The notes: generated from the sequence alone by a model not told the origin. Numbered from the stretch's first letter, positions 9,553 through 19,301 are shown. The stretch is DNA of 64,000 nucleotides from Agarivorans gilvus (GCF_001420915.1 NZ_CP013021.1:568001-632000), one strand, 5' to 3'. Translations and numbers: made by a program.

Positions 9553-9837
9553 ATGAGTATATTTTCAACAATTAAGAAGATGTTTGCCGTTGCTCCCGCC
9601 GAAGCGAAAACTTACCCAGAAGAACAGTACCAAGAATTTACCATTACGCCCGCTCCACAATCGGCCAATGGCCAATATCGGGTAGCGGCCTTAATTACCA
9701 AAACAGTGAATGGAGAACAAAAACAGCACAATTTTGTTCGCTCCGATACCTGTGCCAGTGCCGACGACGCTGCAGAACTGGCACTGCACAAGTGCAAGAC
9801 CTTTATCGACCAAATGGGCGAGCAAATCTTCGATTAA
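9553..9837 (+). CDS. HlyU family small protein
   Basis: A 94-residue protein matching the short family that Pfam calls HlyU. The conserved features seen are EFTITPAP, GQYRVAALITK, an HNFVRSD block and a helical C-terminus ending MGEQIFD. Despite the family name it has no helix-turn-helix like the ArsR-type Vibrio HlyU regulator, so a transcriptional role should not be assumed. The ribosome site is TTTAGGAAAATCACCAAC. It ends convergently with the double-receiver gene, overlapping it by four bases. Confidence 0.65.
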   Translation: MSIFSTIKKMFAVAPAEAKTYPEEQYQEFTITPAPQSANGQYRVAALITKTVNGEQKQHNFVRSDTCASADDAAELALHKCKTFIDQMGEQIFD

Positions 9838-10637
9838 GCGGCTTGCTCAAATAAGCGCCCCAGTACTTGTTTAACCGCATCAATATCAAAGGGCTTATCT
9901 ACCAAGGCAGACACACCGCTCTGCCTTACTCCATCTAATTTTGCACCGTTATTCTCTGATGTAACCATTAATGCCGGAATATCACTAAAACGAGGGTGTT
10001 GTCGTAGCGCCTCAATCAAGGCAGCCCCGTCCATAACCGGCATGTTGTAGTCGGTAATCACCAAATCCACTTCATCTTGTTCTAATAAATTCAAAGCTTG
10101 TTGGCCATTTTCAGCAAATAACACTTGGGCCACGCCAATATTTTCCAAGACCCGCGCAATATGTCGGCGAGCCGTTAGGCTATCGTCCACCACCAAAATC
10201 TTTTTACTGGCGACATTAATCTCACTGATTAAATCTTGATCGGGTTCGATGTAACTAATGGTGGCCTGCAAAGCACCAAGCAAATGAGTAAATTCAAAGG
10301 GCTTGGGTAAGATGGCAATCACGCCGGCCTGCTTAATGGCATCTAGGGTATGATGGCAAGCTTCGCTAGAAATCAACATAAAGGCGATATCACGGCTTAA
10401 ATCGTTGGCTCGAAGCTGTTGAACTAAATCGGTGGCGGTGCCATCGGCAAAGTACATGGAGCTCACAACCAGATCGGGCGCGGTTTTTATCGCCAATTCC
10501 ACGGCCTGTTGGCAGTTTTCTGCCATCACAAAATTATCGATACCGGCTTCGTGTAAACGCGTGCGAATAATATTTCGCTGCATATTTGATGGTTCAACCA
10601 ATAAGATCGTTAGATCCGCTAATGACAATGCTTCCAT
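9834..10637 (-). CDS. double receiver-domain response regulator
   Basis: A 267-residue protein made only of two CheY-like receiver domains, with no output domain. The second (about residues 145-262) is intact: acidic pair VVDDS, phosphoacceptor Asp196 in ITDYNMP, and Lys in DKPFD. The first (about 9-125) is degenerate: the acidic pocket reads VEPSN and the phosphoacceptor position is Ser60 (VVSSMYF), although PKPF is kept. The first domain therefore probably cannot be phosphorylated and may serve in dimerisation or binding. Such stand-alone proteins act as phosphate sinks or partner-binding adaptors, often for chemotaxis-like systems; no kinase is encoded nearby. It is divergent from cnoX. 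Confidence 0.85.
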   Translation of the reverse strand: MEALSLADLTILLVEPSNMQRNIIRTRLHEAGIDNFVMAENCQQAVELAIKTAPDLVVSSMYFADGTATDLVQQLRANDLSRDIAFMLISSEACHHTLDAIKQAGVIAILPKPFEFTHLLGALQATISYIEPDQDLISEINVASKKILVVDDSLTARRHIARVLENIGVAQVLFAENGQQALNLLEQDEVDLVITDYNMPVMDGAALIEALRQHPRFSDIPALMVTSENNGAKLDGVRQSGVSALVDKPFDIDAVKQVLGRLFEQAA

Positions 10638-10784
10638 AACATCCTGTAAAAACTGGAAAATAAGACCACATATTAACGCGTTAAAGCGCCCATTTTTATC
10701 GCTAATTTGCTAATCTAGCATTCAGAGTTGAAAAACATGCTTTTAGTCACCAAATATGTGTCTAAACAACCAACGGAAATTGCT

Positions 10785-11642
10785 ATGCAACCGACAACGC
10801 CAGTTATCGACATTACATTTGAAAACGCACAACAAGCCTTAATTGAAGGTTCAATGAGCCAACCGGTAGTGGTGCACTTTTGGTCGCCATCTAGCCCACA
10901 ATGTGAACCCTTATTTACTTTGCTCCAGCATATTCATCAGCAACTTAACGGCAGTTTTACCCTTGCCCGAGTTAACATGGATGAATTGGCCCCGCTAGCC
11001 CAGCAACTCGGCGTAGCGCAGGCTCCCACCGTTATCGTGCTGAAAGAAGGTCGCCCTGTGGACGGTTTTGCTGATATTCCTGCACCAGAGCAAGTGCACG
11101 AAATGATCAGCCGCCACCTGCCGCCACCAGAAGAAAAACTATTTGCCGAAGCTAAACAGCTACTGGCAGAAGACCAATCGGCAGAAGCCTTAAAAGTGAT
11201 CCGCGAAGCGCACAATTTGGCTCCTCAGCGTAACGACATCATTTTGGTGTTAATTAAAGCGCTGTTAAACAACCAACAAGCTGCAGAAGCCGAAACCCTG
11301 TTAAATGGCTTACCCTTAGAAGAGCAACAAGCTGAATACCACGAGTTAAAAAGTCAGTTAGAGTTATTGCAAGCCGCCGCCGAAAGCCCTGAGATTAAAG
11401 CCCTAGAAGAACAACTGGCCGCAGGTGAAGATAGTCCAGAACTACGCCTAAACTTGGCAATACAATATTCCCAGGCGGGGCGTAATCAAGAAGCACTTGA
11501 GCTACTGTTTGCCTTACTACAAAAAGACTTAGAAGCCTTAGACGGCCAAATTAAGAAAAACTTTTTAGATATGTTGGCCACCCTAAATGGTGACCCGCTG
11601 TCTTCTCAATACCGTCGTAAGTACTTCAGCTTACTTTACTAA
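10785..11642 (+). CDS. cnoX: co-chaperone/thioredoxin-fold protein CnoX (YbbN)
   Basis: A 285-residue cytoplasmic holdase that protects proteins during oxidative (hypochlorous) stress and hands them to GroEL or DnaK. A thioredoxin fold spans about residues 1-105; its active-site position reads SSPQC (SxxC, as in E. coli) rather than CxxC, so it is not a classical disulfide reductase. TPR-like helices follow (about 115-285), and the end YRRKYFSLLY matches the family. I chose the ATG at 10785 because the protein then aligns with E. coli YbbN from its first residues; an in-frame TTG at 10728 would add 19 residues. A strong terminator follows. Confidence 0.9.
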   Translation: MQPTTPVIDITFENAQQALIEGSMSQPVVVHFWSPSSPQCEPLFTLLQHIHQQLNGSFTLARVNMDELAPLAQQLGVAQAPTVIVLKEGRPVDGFADIPAPEQVHEMISRHLPPPEEKLFAEAKQLLAEDQSAEALKVIREAHNLAPQRNDIILVLIKALLNNQQAAEAETLLNGLPLEEQQAEYHELKSQLELLQAAAESPEIKALEEQLAAGEDSPELRLNLAIQYSQAGRNQEALELLFALLQKDLEALDGQIKKNFLDMLATLNGDPLSSQYRRKYFSLLY

Positions 11643-11657
11643 ACCCCAGTAACAACT

Positions 11658-11686
11658 AAGGCCAATGCACATGCATTGGCCTTTTA
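11658..11686 (+). terminator. rho-independent terminator of cnoX
   Basis: A GC-rich inverted repeat, AAGGCCAATGC then GCATTGGCCTT around a short loop, is followed by T residues. It sits 16 bases after the cnoX stop and also lies between the convergent cnoX and symporter genes. Confidence 0.85.
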
Positions 11687-11706
11687 CTTAGAACCCAGTC
11701 TTAACG

Positions 11707-13074
11707 CTACACTGTTTGAGAACTGAAGTTTTGCTGTTCTGTTAGTTGCGGCTCAGTTGTTTTTAGGTGGTTTTCATCTAAACGGTAAAAATGCATGATG
11801 AAAACTAACGAGGCAAACACCACACCAGGAATAAAGGTATAGAGTAAATTAATCCAAGTGAGCGTATGGCTTGATTGAACTTCCGCTCCACCGATATAAC
11901 CTGCGCCAGCTAAAATCCAACCCACCATCGCGCCGCCAATAGCGATACCCGCTTTAATTGCAAACAAGTTGGTTGAAAACACCATGCCACTTAACGAGCG
12001 ACCACTGCGAGATTTTTCATAGTCCACCACGTCACTCATCATGCTCCACAACAGCGGAGTAGTGCTCATTTGTATCACACTCAAAATGATGACCGCGGCA
12101 AATATTAAAACAATATTGCTTGGCGAGATAAAGAACATGAGTGCAGATAACAAACCAGAGATACCGATCAATATTTTGTAGGCTTTGATTTTGTTGAAAC
12201 GACTTAATAAGGGGCCAGAGGCCATGGCGCCAACAATGTTAGCTAACATGGTAGTGACCATCAGCATAGTGGCTAAATCCGCCCGTCCCATCACGCTATT
12301 AACGTAATACATGGTAGACGCAGCTTTTAGTACCACACCTGTTAGCAACACAATATTGAGTATAAATAATACCCGCCATTGGGTATTGGCCCACAATAAT
12401 TTTAAGTCTTCTAGTACAGAACGACGCTCTGTGGTGGCTAAGTCACTAGTGTGGTGTTCTTTGGTATTGGCGAAGCAGTAAAAGAATAACAGCATAGCGC
12501 CGCCCCCCATTACCGCCATGGCACCAAGATACCCTTTTTGCTCGTTACCTTGGCCAATAAGTTCAACTAATGGAAGAGCCACCAAAGCAACAATAAGTCC
12601 ACCGGCGGTGCTCAAGGCAAAACGATAAGACTGTAACGAAACACGTTCTTTAGAATCACTGGTTAAGGCATTTGCCATAGCACAGTAAGGCACGTTAATC
12701 GCGGTGTAGACCAAGGTCAGCAAGATGTAAGAGGCATAGGCATAAATAATCTTGCCGGTGCTACCTAAATCAGGAGTATAAAAAGTAAACATACAGGCAA
12801 TGCCAAAGGGAATGGCTAGCCATAAAATATAAGGACGATATTGCCCATGTTTAGTTCGAGTACGGTCAATCATCGCACCCATTAATGGATCGGTAATCGC
12901 GTCGATGAAACGAACCAATAAAAACATCGTTCCCATATGTACAGGAGAGAGCCCATAAACGTCGGTATAGTAATAGGCTAGAAACAGCATGACTGTTTGC
13001 CAGACAAAATTACAACCGGTATCACCTAAACCGTAGGCAACCTTTTCTTTAACCGAAAGTGGAGTACTACTCAT
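11707..13074 (-). CDS. GPH-family sugar:cation symporter (MelB/YicJ-like)
   Basis: A 455-residue transporter with about twelve membrane helices, of the glycoside-pentoside-hexuronide:cation symporter family. Signature segments include KVAYGLGDTGCNFVWQ at residues 10-25, RFIDAITDPLMGAMIDRT in the first loop with the cation-site aspartates, and SMMSDVVDYEKSRSGRS in the second half. It imports a sugar or glycoside with Na+ or H+; the substrate is not readable. The ribosome site is GGAGATAACA. No glycosidase gene is adjacent. A perfect CRP box lies about 100 bases upstream, which fits catabolite control. Confidence 0.9.
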   Translation of the reverse strand: MSSTPLSVKEKVAYGLGDTGCNFVWQTVMLFLAYYYTDVYGLSPVHMGTMFLLVRFIDAITDPLMGAMIDRTRTKHGQYRPYILWLAIPFGIACMFTFYTPDLGSTGKIIYAYASYILLTLVYTAINVPYCAMANALTSDSKERVSLQSYRFALSTAGGLIVALVALPLVELIGQGNEQKGYLGAMAVMGGGAMLLFFYCFANTKEHHTSDLATTERRSVLEDLKLLWANTQWRVLFILNIVLLTGVVLKAASTMYYVNSVMGRADLATMLMVTTMLANIVGAMASGPLLSRFNKIKAYKILIGISGLLSALMFFISPSNIVLIFAAVIILSVIQMSTTPLLWSMMSDVVDYEKSRSGRSLSGMVFSTNLFAIKAGIAIGGAMVGWILAGAGYIGGAEVQSSHTLTWINLLYTFIPGVVFASLVFIMHFYRLDENHLKTTEPQLTEQQNFSSQTV

Positions 13075-13087
13075 TGTTATCTCCGAA

Positions 13088-13115
13088 TTGACAAATTATC
13101 TTGTTCCATTGTCAA
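13088..13115. promoter_or_regulatory. inverted repeat TTGACAA-N14-TTGTCAA (possible operator)
   Basis: Seven-base perfect arms separated by 14 bases lie 14-41 bases upstream of the symporter start, between it and the CRP box. The arms contain TTGACA-like hexamers, so they may include promoter elements. The position suits an operator for a local repressor, but I cannot name one. Confidence 0.35.
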
Positions 13116-13174
13116 CGAGGCCACCAATCTAGAAAATTATCTTTAATTGATTGTTAGTTGCGACATTTAACTCT

Positions 13175-13190
13175 TGTGATGATCATCACA
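13175..13190. promoter_or_regulatory. perfect CRP (cAMP receptor protein) binding site
   Basis: The sequence TGTGATGATCATCACA is a complete palindrome matching the consensus TGTGA-N6-TCACA in all ten fixed positions. It is centred about 108 bases upstream of the symporter start and about 60 bases beyond the tamB stop, so the symporter is the likely target. Confidence 0.8.
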
Positions 13191-13243
13191 GCAGAACATA
13201 ACACTGATAATGCAAATCGAAAAAGAAGCTCGGTTTTTACCCA

Positions 13244-16200
13244 CTAATCTAAATAAAACTCGTAATACACATCTAGGGCGTTATTCAAGCCAGAGAAGGC
13301 CTCAATAAATAACTTCGGCAATATTTCGTATTTAACAGTGAGCTCGTTCACTGGATCAAATACCCCCATACCATAACGTACTTGTACCCCAGGCAATACA
13401 TAGGCGCTAACTTCAACTTGAGTAGAACTTCCCGAACCCGCAGTGCTTAAAGATAAGTCATTCAAACCTAAGGTAGAGCCAACCTTACCTACAATACCTT
13501 CGGTTCGACCGATGCCGGCACTGAGTAACATCGAAGATAAGGCGTTATCATCTTGCTCGGTATCACTCAGTCCGCGGCCACGTAATAGATAGGACAGCAT
13601 TTCGTTTTGCGACATTGATGGCTCAGAGTACAGGGTCACTTGTGGTGCGTCAGCTAAACCAATAACCTTAACCCCAACAGTCACATTATCAGAGATGGTG
13701 TCGGGATTACGAATCGCTTGAAAATCCAAATAAGGCTGCTCAATAGGACCATTAAACATGATCCAGCCTTTTTCTATCAGCAAATTTTGCCCATAGGCTC
13801 TAAAGCTACCGTCGACTAACTCGATTCGACCATCTGCCAATAAGGGTTCGTTAGCCGCTTGTTTCAAACTGAGTAAACCTTTTAAACGGGTATTTAAGCC
13901 CAGCGCTTCTAAGGTAATCTTATCTGCCAAGCTAACTCTGATATCCAATTGGGTACGCTGCGTGCCCACGGCCTCGGTTTGCTCTTCAATCACAATGGCA
14001 TCACTGGATTCTGATATCGCCGAATCGGGTAAGCGTTTCACCTTAATGCTGCCCTCTTCCACATTGATATCACCGCTAACATCGATCAGATCAGGTTTGA
14101 TTTTAATCTTCACCGCGGGTGAAACGGCAAAGCTGGCATAGGGGTCGATCACCAAGGGCAACAAACTCGCGTTAAAGTCTAACTCACCGGTTAATTGATT
14201 ATTGGGCCAAGCAAACTGGCCTTGCCACTGAGCAATTTTGCCGCCACTGGTAAACTGCCCTTCAAGCTCGGCTTGTTGATTATCAAAACGCAGTTGGGTT
14301 TGTAGGTTCTCTATGCTTAAGGGTAACTGAGGCCCAGAAAGATAGGCTTCGCTTAGTTTAATCTCTCCGTCTAAAGAAGGCTTGGTTACCGCTCCACTGA
14401 GCAAGACTTGGCCAGTAATCTCACCTTCAATGTTGTCCAAGATCGGGAAAAACGGCAATAAGGGGCTAAGCTGAAGCTGGTCTATGTTTAACGCGCCATT
14501 AATTTCCCCATTTTTATCAATAGCGGTGCTCCCCTTGGACTCCAGTTTGCCCAACTCTTTTGATACAAACACCGCATTCCAATTAAGCATGCTGTCAGCC
14601 AATTGCGCGTCTACAAGCAAACTTTGATAATGCAACTCTTTGGTTTCTATTTCATCTTGTTGCACCAAGCTGCCAGGCGATAACTGTAATTTGAGCGTAG
14701 CTGTTTGCGGTTGCCATTGTTGCAATTGCGCATCCAAATCCATTGAAGCACTGCCTTCTAGCCGAGTGCCTTCAGGCATTAGTGAATTGAGCACGGCAAA
14801 GTTAAACTGTTGCATGCTAAGTACCAAGGCACTATCGCCACTGCTAGTAAAGGGTTGTAGCAAACAGATTTGGCTTACATCACGCGACCAACAATGCTCA
14901 CCCACGCTCACCACGCCCTGTTGGTAGCTCAGCTCAATGTCTTGCGATAAATCCCAACGGCCTAACTCGGCACTAATATCGGCTTTATCCAGCACCCCAC
15001 TCCAGTTTTGCGTATCACCTTGACCCAGCGCGGATAAATGCAAACTGCGCTCGGCTTGTTCAGCACTTAAGCTAAGACTTTGTTTACCCTGCGCACTTTT
15101 ATAAGCTAAATCAACTTGCTCGATCCGCTCTCCAGCGACCTGTAATTGGGCTAATCCTAGCTGCAGCTGCCCAGTGAATGTGCTGTCCAACTCTAGGCTG
15201 CCCGAGGAGTTTACTTGCGCCAAGCTGAAATCCGGTGTATCCAATTGCTCTGCCGTTAGCTGCCAATTAATAAGCGGCTGGCTGAGCGTACCACGCACTT
15301 TAACTTGCGCTTGGGCTAGGCCTTTATCAAACCAAGGCAAATCGGCTAATTGTTCAGCGTCTAGTTGGCCATCAATACTAATTTGCTGTTGCTGCTGTTC
15401 TAGGGTGGCAGATAAACGCTGCTCAGCTAACTGAACCTCGAGTGTGGCCTGATTCCGCTGCTCGGCCAAATTACCTTCGCCTGAAGCCTTAGCACTTAAG
15501 GGTAAACCCAACCAACGCCCTTGAATGGCCGCTTGACTCACCTGCCATTGCTGCTCGTTCAAGCTCGCCGAAATTTGCCCATCAATATCAGGCAAACTGA
15601 TTTGCTCGCCCAGATCTAACCAATGACTTAGCTGTAAGTCACTAAAAGTGGCATTTAGCTGTGCTTGGACTTGCTGCTGCCAACTGGCTGCGCCGCTTAG
15701 CTTAAACTGCCCTATGCCATGATCTGGCTCTGCCGAATCAATATCGTTTACCGACGTAGCTTTTCCATCAAGTAATTCTCCGCTTAAGGCAAAAGCCGAT
15801 AACCGAGATAAATCCCCTTGTACATCGCCGCTTAAGCGCAGAGCTTGAGCCCCCGCAAGCTCACTATTAATTTGCGCTTGATAAGCCGACAGATCACCAC
15901 TGGCTAAAATATTCAGTTGTTCTAAGCTAAGCTGCTCTGCTACTAGGCTTAGGGGTTGCTTTAATTCTGCGCGTAAATCAAAAGGCAGGTTAGGTTTAAG
16001 CCACGCCAGCTGGCCGTCTACTTCTGCCGCCACGGCTCCTTGCGATTGCAGCCATAGCTCTAAGGCCTTACCGTCGCCATTTAAACTAAATTGCGTGCTT
16101 AAGCTTTGCTCCAGCAAAGGCATCTGCCAGTGACCGCTTAAGTTGGAAGCAAAATTATGCTTGAAGGCTTGCTCGCCGGATAACTGCAACTGACCCCAAG

Positions 16201-16975
16201 GGCTGTCGATGAATAGCTGTTTTATAAACAGCTCACTAAAACCCACATCGGCCTTAGCAGTAGCAAGAGGAAACGCTAAAGACTGCTCTGCCACTTCAAT
16301 TTGCCCTTGGCTAAGGCGTAAATCGGCTACCGCGATTTGATAGGGTAAGACAATCTCGGGAAGCTCTACCTGAAATGGCAGTAGCGGCTCATCCTCGCTG
16401 GCAGGCGAAGCTGGTGAAGAAGACTGAGGCAAAACCAGTTGCCACTGGTCTAAGGCTAAATAATCCACGCTTATTAGTTTGCCTTGCCAGTGGGCTTGCC
16501 CCTGCAATTGCTGCCAGCTTATCAGTATACCGTCGATCTCGAGCTTGGCTTTCGCCACGTTTAAAGCCTTTAACACAAAGGGCACTGGCGGTAACCATAC
16601 CCCGCTGCTTGGCGCGGCCTCTTCTGTTTGCTCGCTGCTGTAGGCCAGCAGCTGTTCGGTATCTAGGTCTAGACTAAAGGCCTCGCTGCTTAGCGTTTCT
16701 ACGCACAATTGGCTTTGGCTAATACAAACCCAATCGAGCTTAATATTTAGCCCATCTAACTGCACCTTTAAGCCAGTTTGCTGCCAAATCACTTGTTCAG
16801 CTGAAATCCCCGAATAGAGATTACCTTGGGCTTGGCTAATCGTTAAACCATCCACCCACTGATCCACTTTGGCCAAAATCCACTCGGTGCTTGGGCTAAA
16901 CGACAACGCCAACACTACGCTTAGCAGCAGCGCACTAATAGCGATTAGGGTTAAACGGACCACTCTAAAAATCAT
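13244..16975 (-). CDS. tamB: translocation and assembly module inner-membrane protein TamB
   Basis: An AsmA-like/bridge lipid-transfer protein of 1243 residues. It spans the periplasm from one N-terminal inner-membrane helix (residues about 5-28) and works with TamA in outer-membrane protein and phospholipid delivery. The middle is a long run of repeated beta strands. The C-terminal DUF490/TamB domain contains GLNDLSLS, an LPGVQVRYGMGVFDP stretch and the terminal YYEFYLD. I chose the ATG at 16973-16975 because it overlaps the tamA stop in the form ATGA, a coupled start; an in-frame start at 17008 would add 11 residues. The length equals that of E. coli TamB. Confidence 0.93.
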   Translation of the reverse strand: MIFRVVRLTLIAISALLLSVVLALSFSPSTEWILAKVDQWVDGLTISQAQGNLYSGISAEQVIWQQTGLKVQLDGLNIKLDWVCISQSQLCVETLSSEAFSLDLDTEQLLAYSSEQTEEAAPSSGVWLPPVPFVLKALNVAKAKLEIDGILISWQQLQGQAHWQGKLISVDYLALDQWQLVLPQSSSPASPASEDEPLLPFQVELPEIVLPYQIAVADLRLSQGQIEVAEQSLAFPLATAKADVGFSELFIKQLFIDSPWGQLQLSGEQAFKHNFASNLSGHWQMPLLEQSLSTQFSLNGDGKALELWLQSQGAVAAEVDGQLAWLKPNLPFDLRAELKQPLSLVAEQLSLEQLNILASGDLSAYQAQINSELAGAQALRLSGDVQGDLSRLSAFALSGELLDGKATSVNDIDSAEPDHGIGQFKLSGAASWQQQVQAQLNATFSDLQLSHWLDLGEQISLPDIDGQISASLNEQQWQVSQAAIQGRWLGLPLSAKASGEGNLAEQRNQATLEVQLAEQRLSATLEQQQQQISIDGQLDAEQLADLPWFDKGLAQAQVKVRGTLSQPLINWQLTAEQLDTPDFSLAQVNSSGSLELDSTFTGQLQLGLAQLQVAGERIEQVDLAYKSAQGKQSLSLSAEQAERSLHLSALGQGDTQNWSGVLDKADISAELGRWDLSQDIELSYQQGVVSVGEHCWSRDVSQICLLQPFTSSGDSALVLSMQQFNFAVLNSLMPEGTRLEGSASMDLDAQLQQWQPQTATLKLQLSPGSLVQQDEIETKELHYQSLLVDAQLADSMLNWNAVFVSKELGKLESKGSTAIDKNGEINGALNIDQLQLSPLLPFFPILDNIEGEITGQVLLSGAVTKPSLDGEIKLSEAYLSGPQLPLSIENLQTQLRFDNQQAELEGQFTSGGKIAQWQGQFAWPNNQLTGELDFNASLLPLVIDPYASFAVSPAVKIKIKPDLIDVSGDINVEEGSIKVKRLPDSAISESSDAIVIEEQTEAVGTQRTQLDIRVSLADKITLEALGLNTRLKGLLSLKQAANEPLLADGRIELVDGSFRAYGQNLLIEKGWIMFNGPIEQPYLDFQAIRNPDTISDNVTVGVKVIGLADAPQVTLYSEPSMSQNEMLSYLLRGRGLSDTEQDDNALSSMLLSAGIGRTEGIVGKVGSTLGLNDLSLSTAGSGSSTQVEVSAYVLPGVQVRYGMGVFDPVNELTVKYEILPKLFIEAFSGLNNALDVYYEFYLD

Positions 16976-18666
16976 AAATCTGGCCCTAGAGAAAAGTGCA
17001 GTCGCCAAGCATCGGATTCGTTTTGCAGGCCTGCGGCTAAATCGACACGCAAGGGGCCAATCAAGGTTAACCAGCGAATGCCCATACCCACACCAAAAGA
17101 AACCGGCTCAGAGAAATCGTTAGTGGCGGTTCCGGCATCCACAAAAGTCGCCCAACGCCACTTTTCAGCGAACTGATAGTTATATTCTAAACTGCCAACG
17201 GTGAGGAACTTGCCGCCAATTAACCGGCCGTTATCATTCCTCGGGGCGATAGTTTTATAGTCATAACCGCGAATGCTTTGGTCACCACCGGCGAAGAAAC
17301 GCATCGATGCCGGCACATCGGTAATGTTATCGACCCAAATACCGCCTAAATCAACACGCACCAACAAGCGGTGATTTTGATAAGAACGTAGCCATTTAGC
17401 TAAAGCAGCAAAGCGCAGCAGCTCTACATCCGAGCCCCAATAAGGGTGTCCAAGCTCAATACTGGCCTGCAAGTTATCGCCCCAATGAGGGTCTAAACCG
17501 CCACGGGTACGTAAGCGGGAAAAGTTAGCGCCGGGTAATACCAAGTCAGTTACCGATGACTGCTCTGCCTGTTTATAGCGTTCATGCTGCCATTTCAAAA
17601 ATATCGCGGGCTGCCAGTCGCCTTCCAAGCGCCATTGCCGAGTGGTTGATAAAATGGTTTTGTCACTCTCGGTATCATTGGTTTTTTCGCGAATAAAACC
17701 ACTTTGTACGTCAAGGTAATCATCAACCGGATTAGCAATTGGAATACGATAAACTAATTGCGCGCTTTGCTTAGGCTCGGAGCCTTCCAATTCCAAGGTG
17801 ACACTATGGCCACGCATGTTCACCCAAGGTCGATTCCACTTAAAGCGCGCTCTTGGCCCTACGTCAGTGGTAATGCCCCCACCCACCTCAAAAATGTCAC
17901 GGTGTTTTAATTGCAAGCCAACTAAAATATCGATTTTGTTATCATGGCGATTTTCAATGTCGGGCCGTACCGATATCACTTGAAAGTAATCGGTATCACC
18001 TAAACGTTGATTAAACTCACCCACTAACTGAGAGTCGTAACGGTCTTTCTCGCTAAATTCCGCCAAATTAGCAAACATAGTTCTGGGTAGTTCAGGGTTA
18101 GTGAATACCACGTCACCAAAGTGGTAACGAGCACCAGAGTCATAATTGAGGTTAATCACCGCGGTGTTGCGTTTAATGCTAATTTTGATTTCGGCCTGAT
18201 GAAACTGCGCATCAAAATAACCGTAGCGTGAAGCCAAATTATTGAATTCTGATTTGAGCTTGTCGTAAGCCACATGGCTAAATACCGCCCCTTCTGCCAA
18301 ACCACTTTTATTTACAGCGCTAGTAAAACGGCTATCTTGGGTAGCCTCTCCGTTAAACTGAAAGTTAAACTGGCTAATGGTGAGCGGTCGCCCTTGATCA
18401 ACCGATACCAGAAAACGTCCTTTTTCCTGTTCGGTGATCTGTATTTTACTTTGGTAATAACCTACAGCACGCAGCGCCAAGTTAGCTTGCTCTAAGCTGG
18501 CACTGATTATACGGCGACGACTGGTATGCTCGGGAAAGTTTTGCGCTTCGAGATACACCTTCACATTGTCTTCTGCTTCAGCGGTCAAGCCTTGGTAAGA
18601 AAAATCGATTGCTGCCACAGTTGTAGTAAACAGAGCGAGCAATATCGGCCAACAGCGCAAAAACAA
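16972..18666 (-). CDS. tamA: translocation and assembly module outer-membrane protein TamA
   Basis: A 564-residue Omp85-family protein. A signal peptide (about residues 1-19, ending VAA) is followed by three POTRA domains (about 22-265) and a 16-strand barrel (about 270-564). The barrel contains FFAGGDQSIRGYDY, matching the Omp85 (V/I)RG(Y/F) motif at about residues 456-469, and ends in the usual aromatic or hydrophobic strand. It inserts or passes selected proteins at the outer membrane together with TamB. It is the first gene of the tamAB operon, with an ATGA overlap into tamB. Confidence 0.93.
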   Translation of the reverse strand: MFLRCWPILLALFTTTVAAIDFSYQGLTAEAEDNVKVYLEAQNFPEHTSRRRIISASLEQANLALRAVGYYQSKIQITEQEKGRFLVSVDQGRPLTISQFNFQFNGEATQDSRFTSAVNKSGLAEGAVFSHVAYDKLKSEFNNLASRYGYFDAQFHQAEIKISIKRNTAVINLNYDSGARYHFGDVVFTNPELPRTMFANLAEFSEKDRYDSQLVGEFNQRLGDTDYFQVISVRPDIENRHDNKIDILVGLQLKHRDIFEVGGGITTDVGPRARFKWNRPWVNMRGHSVTLELEGSEPKQSAQLVYRIPIANPVDDYLDVQSGFIREKTNDTESDKTILSTTRQWRLEGDWQPAIFLKWQHERYKQAEQSSVTDLVLPGANFSRLRTRGGLDPHWGDNLQASIELGHPYWGSDVELLRFAALAKWLRSYQNHRLLVRVDLGGIWVDNITDVPASMRFFAGGDQSIRGYDYKTIAPRNDNGRLIGGKFLTVGSLEYNYQFAEKWRWATFVDAGTATNDFSEPVSFGVGMGIRWLTLIGPLRVDLAAGLQNESDAWRLHFSLGPDL

Positions 18667-18785
18667 TCCACTAATCCTTAAGGTATTTCTCTTTTAACGC
18701 TAAGTTTAAAGCTTTTTTTACAGTTTAAAACCCATTATGCCGTTAAGCTTAAGTAAATGAGAATATTAGCTTTAGGAAAGCGTCA

Positions 18786-19301
18786 ATGAGACAAACTTGG
18801 CCTAAACCAGTAATCGGTTTTGCTGGCTTTAGCGGTAGCGGAAAAACCACCTTAATTAGCCAATTATTGCCCCTGTTAAGCCAACAAGGTTTGGCAGTGA
18901 GTGTGCTTAAACATAGCCACCATCAGCTTGAACTGGATAAACCGGGTAAAGATAGCCAGCGCTTTGTTCGCGCAGGTGCCAGCGAAGTGGTATTGGCTTG
19001 CCCCAATCGGCGCTATCACTTTAGCCAACAGGATGATCACGACCAGCTTAATCAACAGCTAGATTGGCTCAACTGGCAGCAATGTGACTTAGTCTTGGTA
19101 GAAGGCTACCGCCACAGCAACATGGCAAAAATTGAAGTTCACCGCCCGACACTAGGCAAACCTTTACTCTACTCCGAGGATAACAACATTATCGCTATTG
19201 CCAGCGACCAGAACATTGATTGCTCGATACCCTATTTGAACTTAAACCAAACCGCGCAGGTGGCCGAATTTATTTTAAGTTATATTCGTGCTAGTAATTA
19301 G
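18786..19301 (+). CDS. mobB: molybdopterin-guanine dinucleotide biosynthesis protein MobB
   Basis: A 171-residue P-loop GTP-binding protein that assists MobA in making the guanine dinucleotide form of the molybdenum cofactor. The Walker A motif GFSGSGKTTL is at about residues 12-21. VLKHSHHQLELDKPGKDSQR is the MobB signature, and LVLVEGYRH carries the Walker B-like end. The length is normal. The ribosome site AGGAAAGCGTCA is good. It is divergent from tamAB. No other molybdenum cofactor gene lies in the window. Confidence 0.92.
   Translation: MRQTWPKPVIGFAGFSGSGKTTLISQLLPLLSQQGLAVSVLKHSHHQLELDKPGKDSQRFVRAGASEVVLACPNRRYHFSQQDDHDQLNQQLDWLNWQQCDLVLVEGYRHSNMAKIEVHRPTLGKPLLYSEDNNIIAIASDQNIDCSIPYLNLNQTAQVAEFILSYIRASN

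Noticed and set aside
16389..16598. Open frames inside tamB, also on the opposite strand
   Set aside because: They lie in the shadow of a long conserved gene and have no starts or family resemblance.
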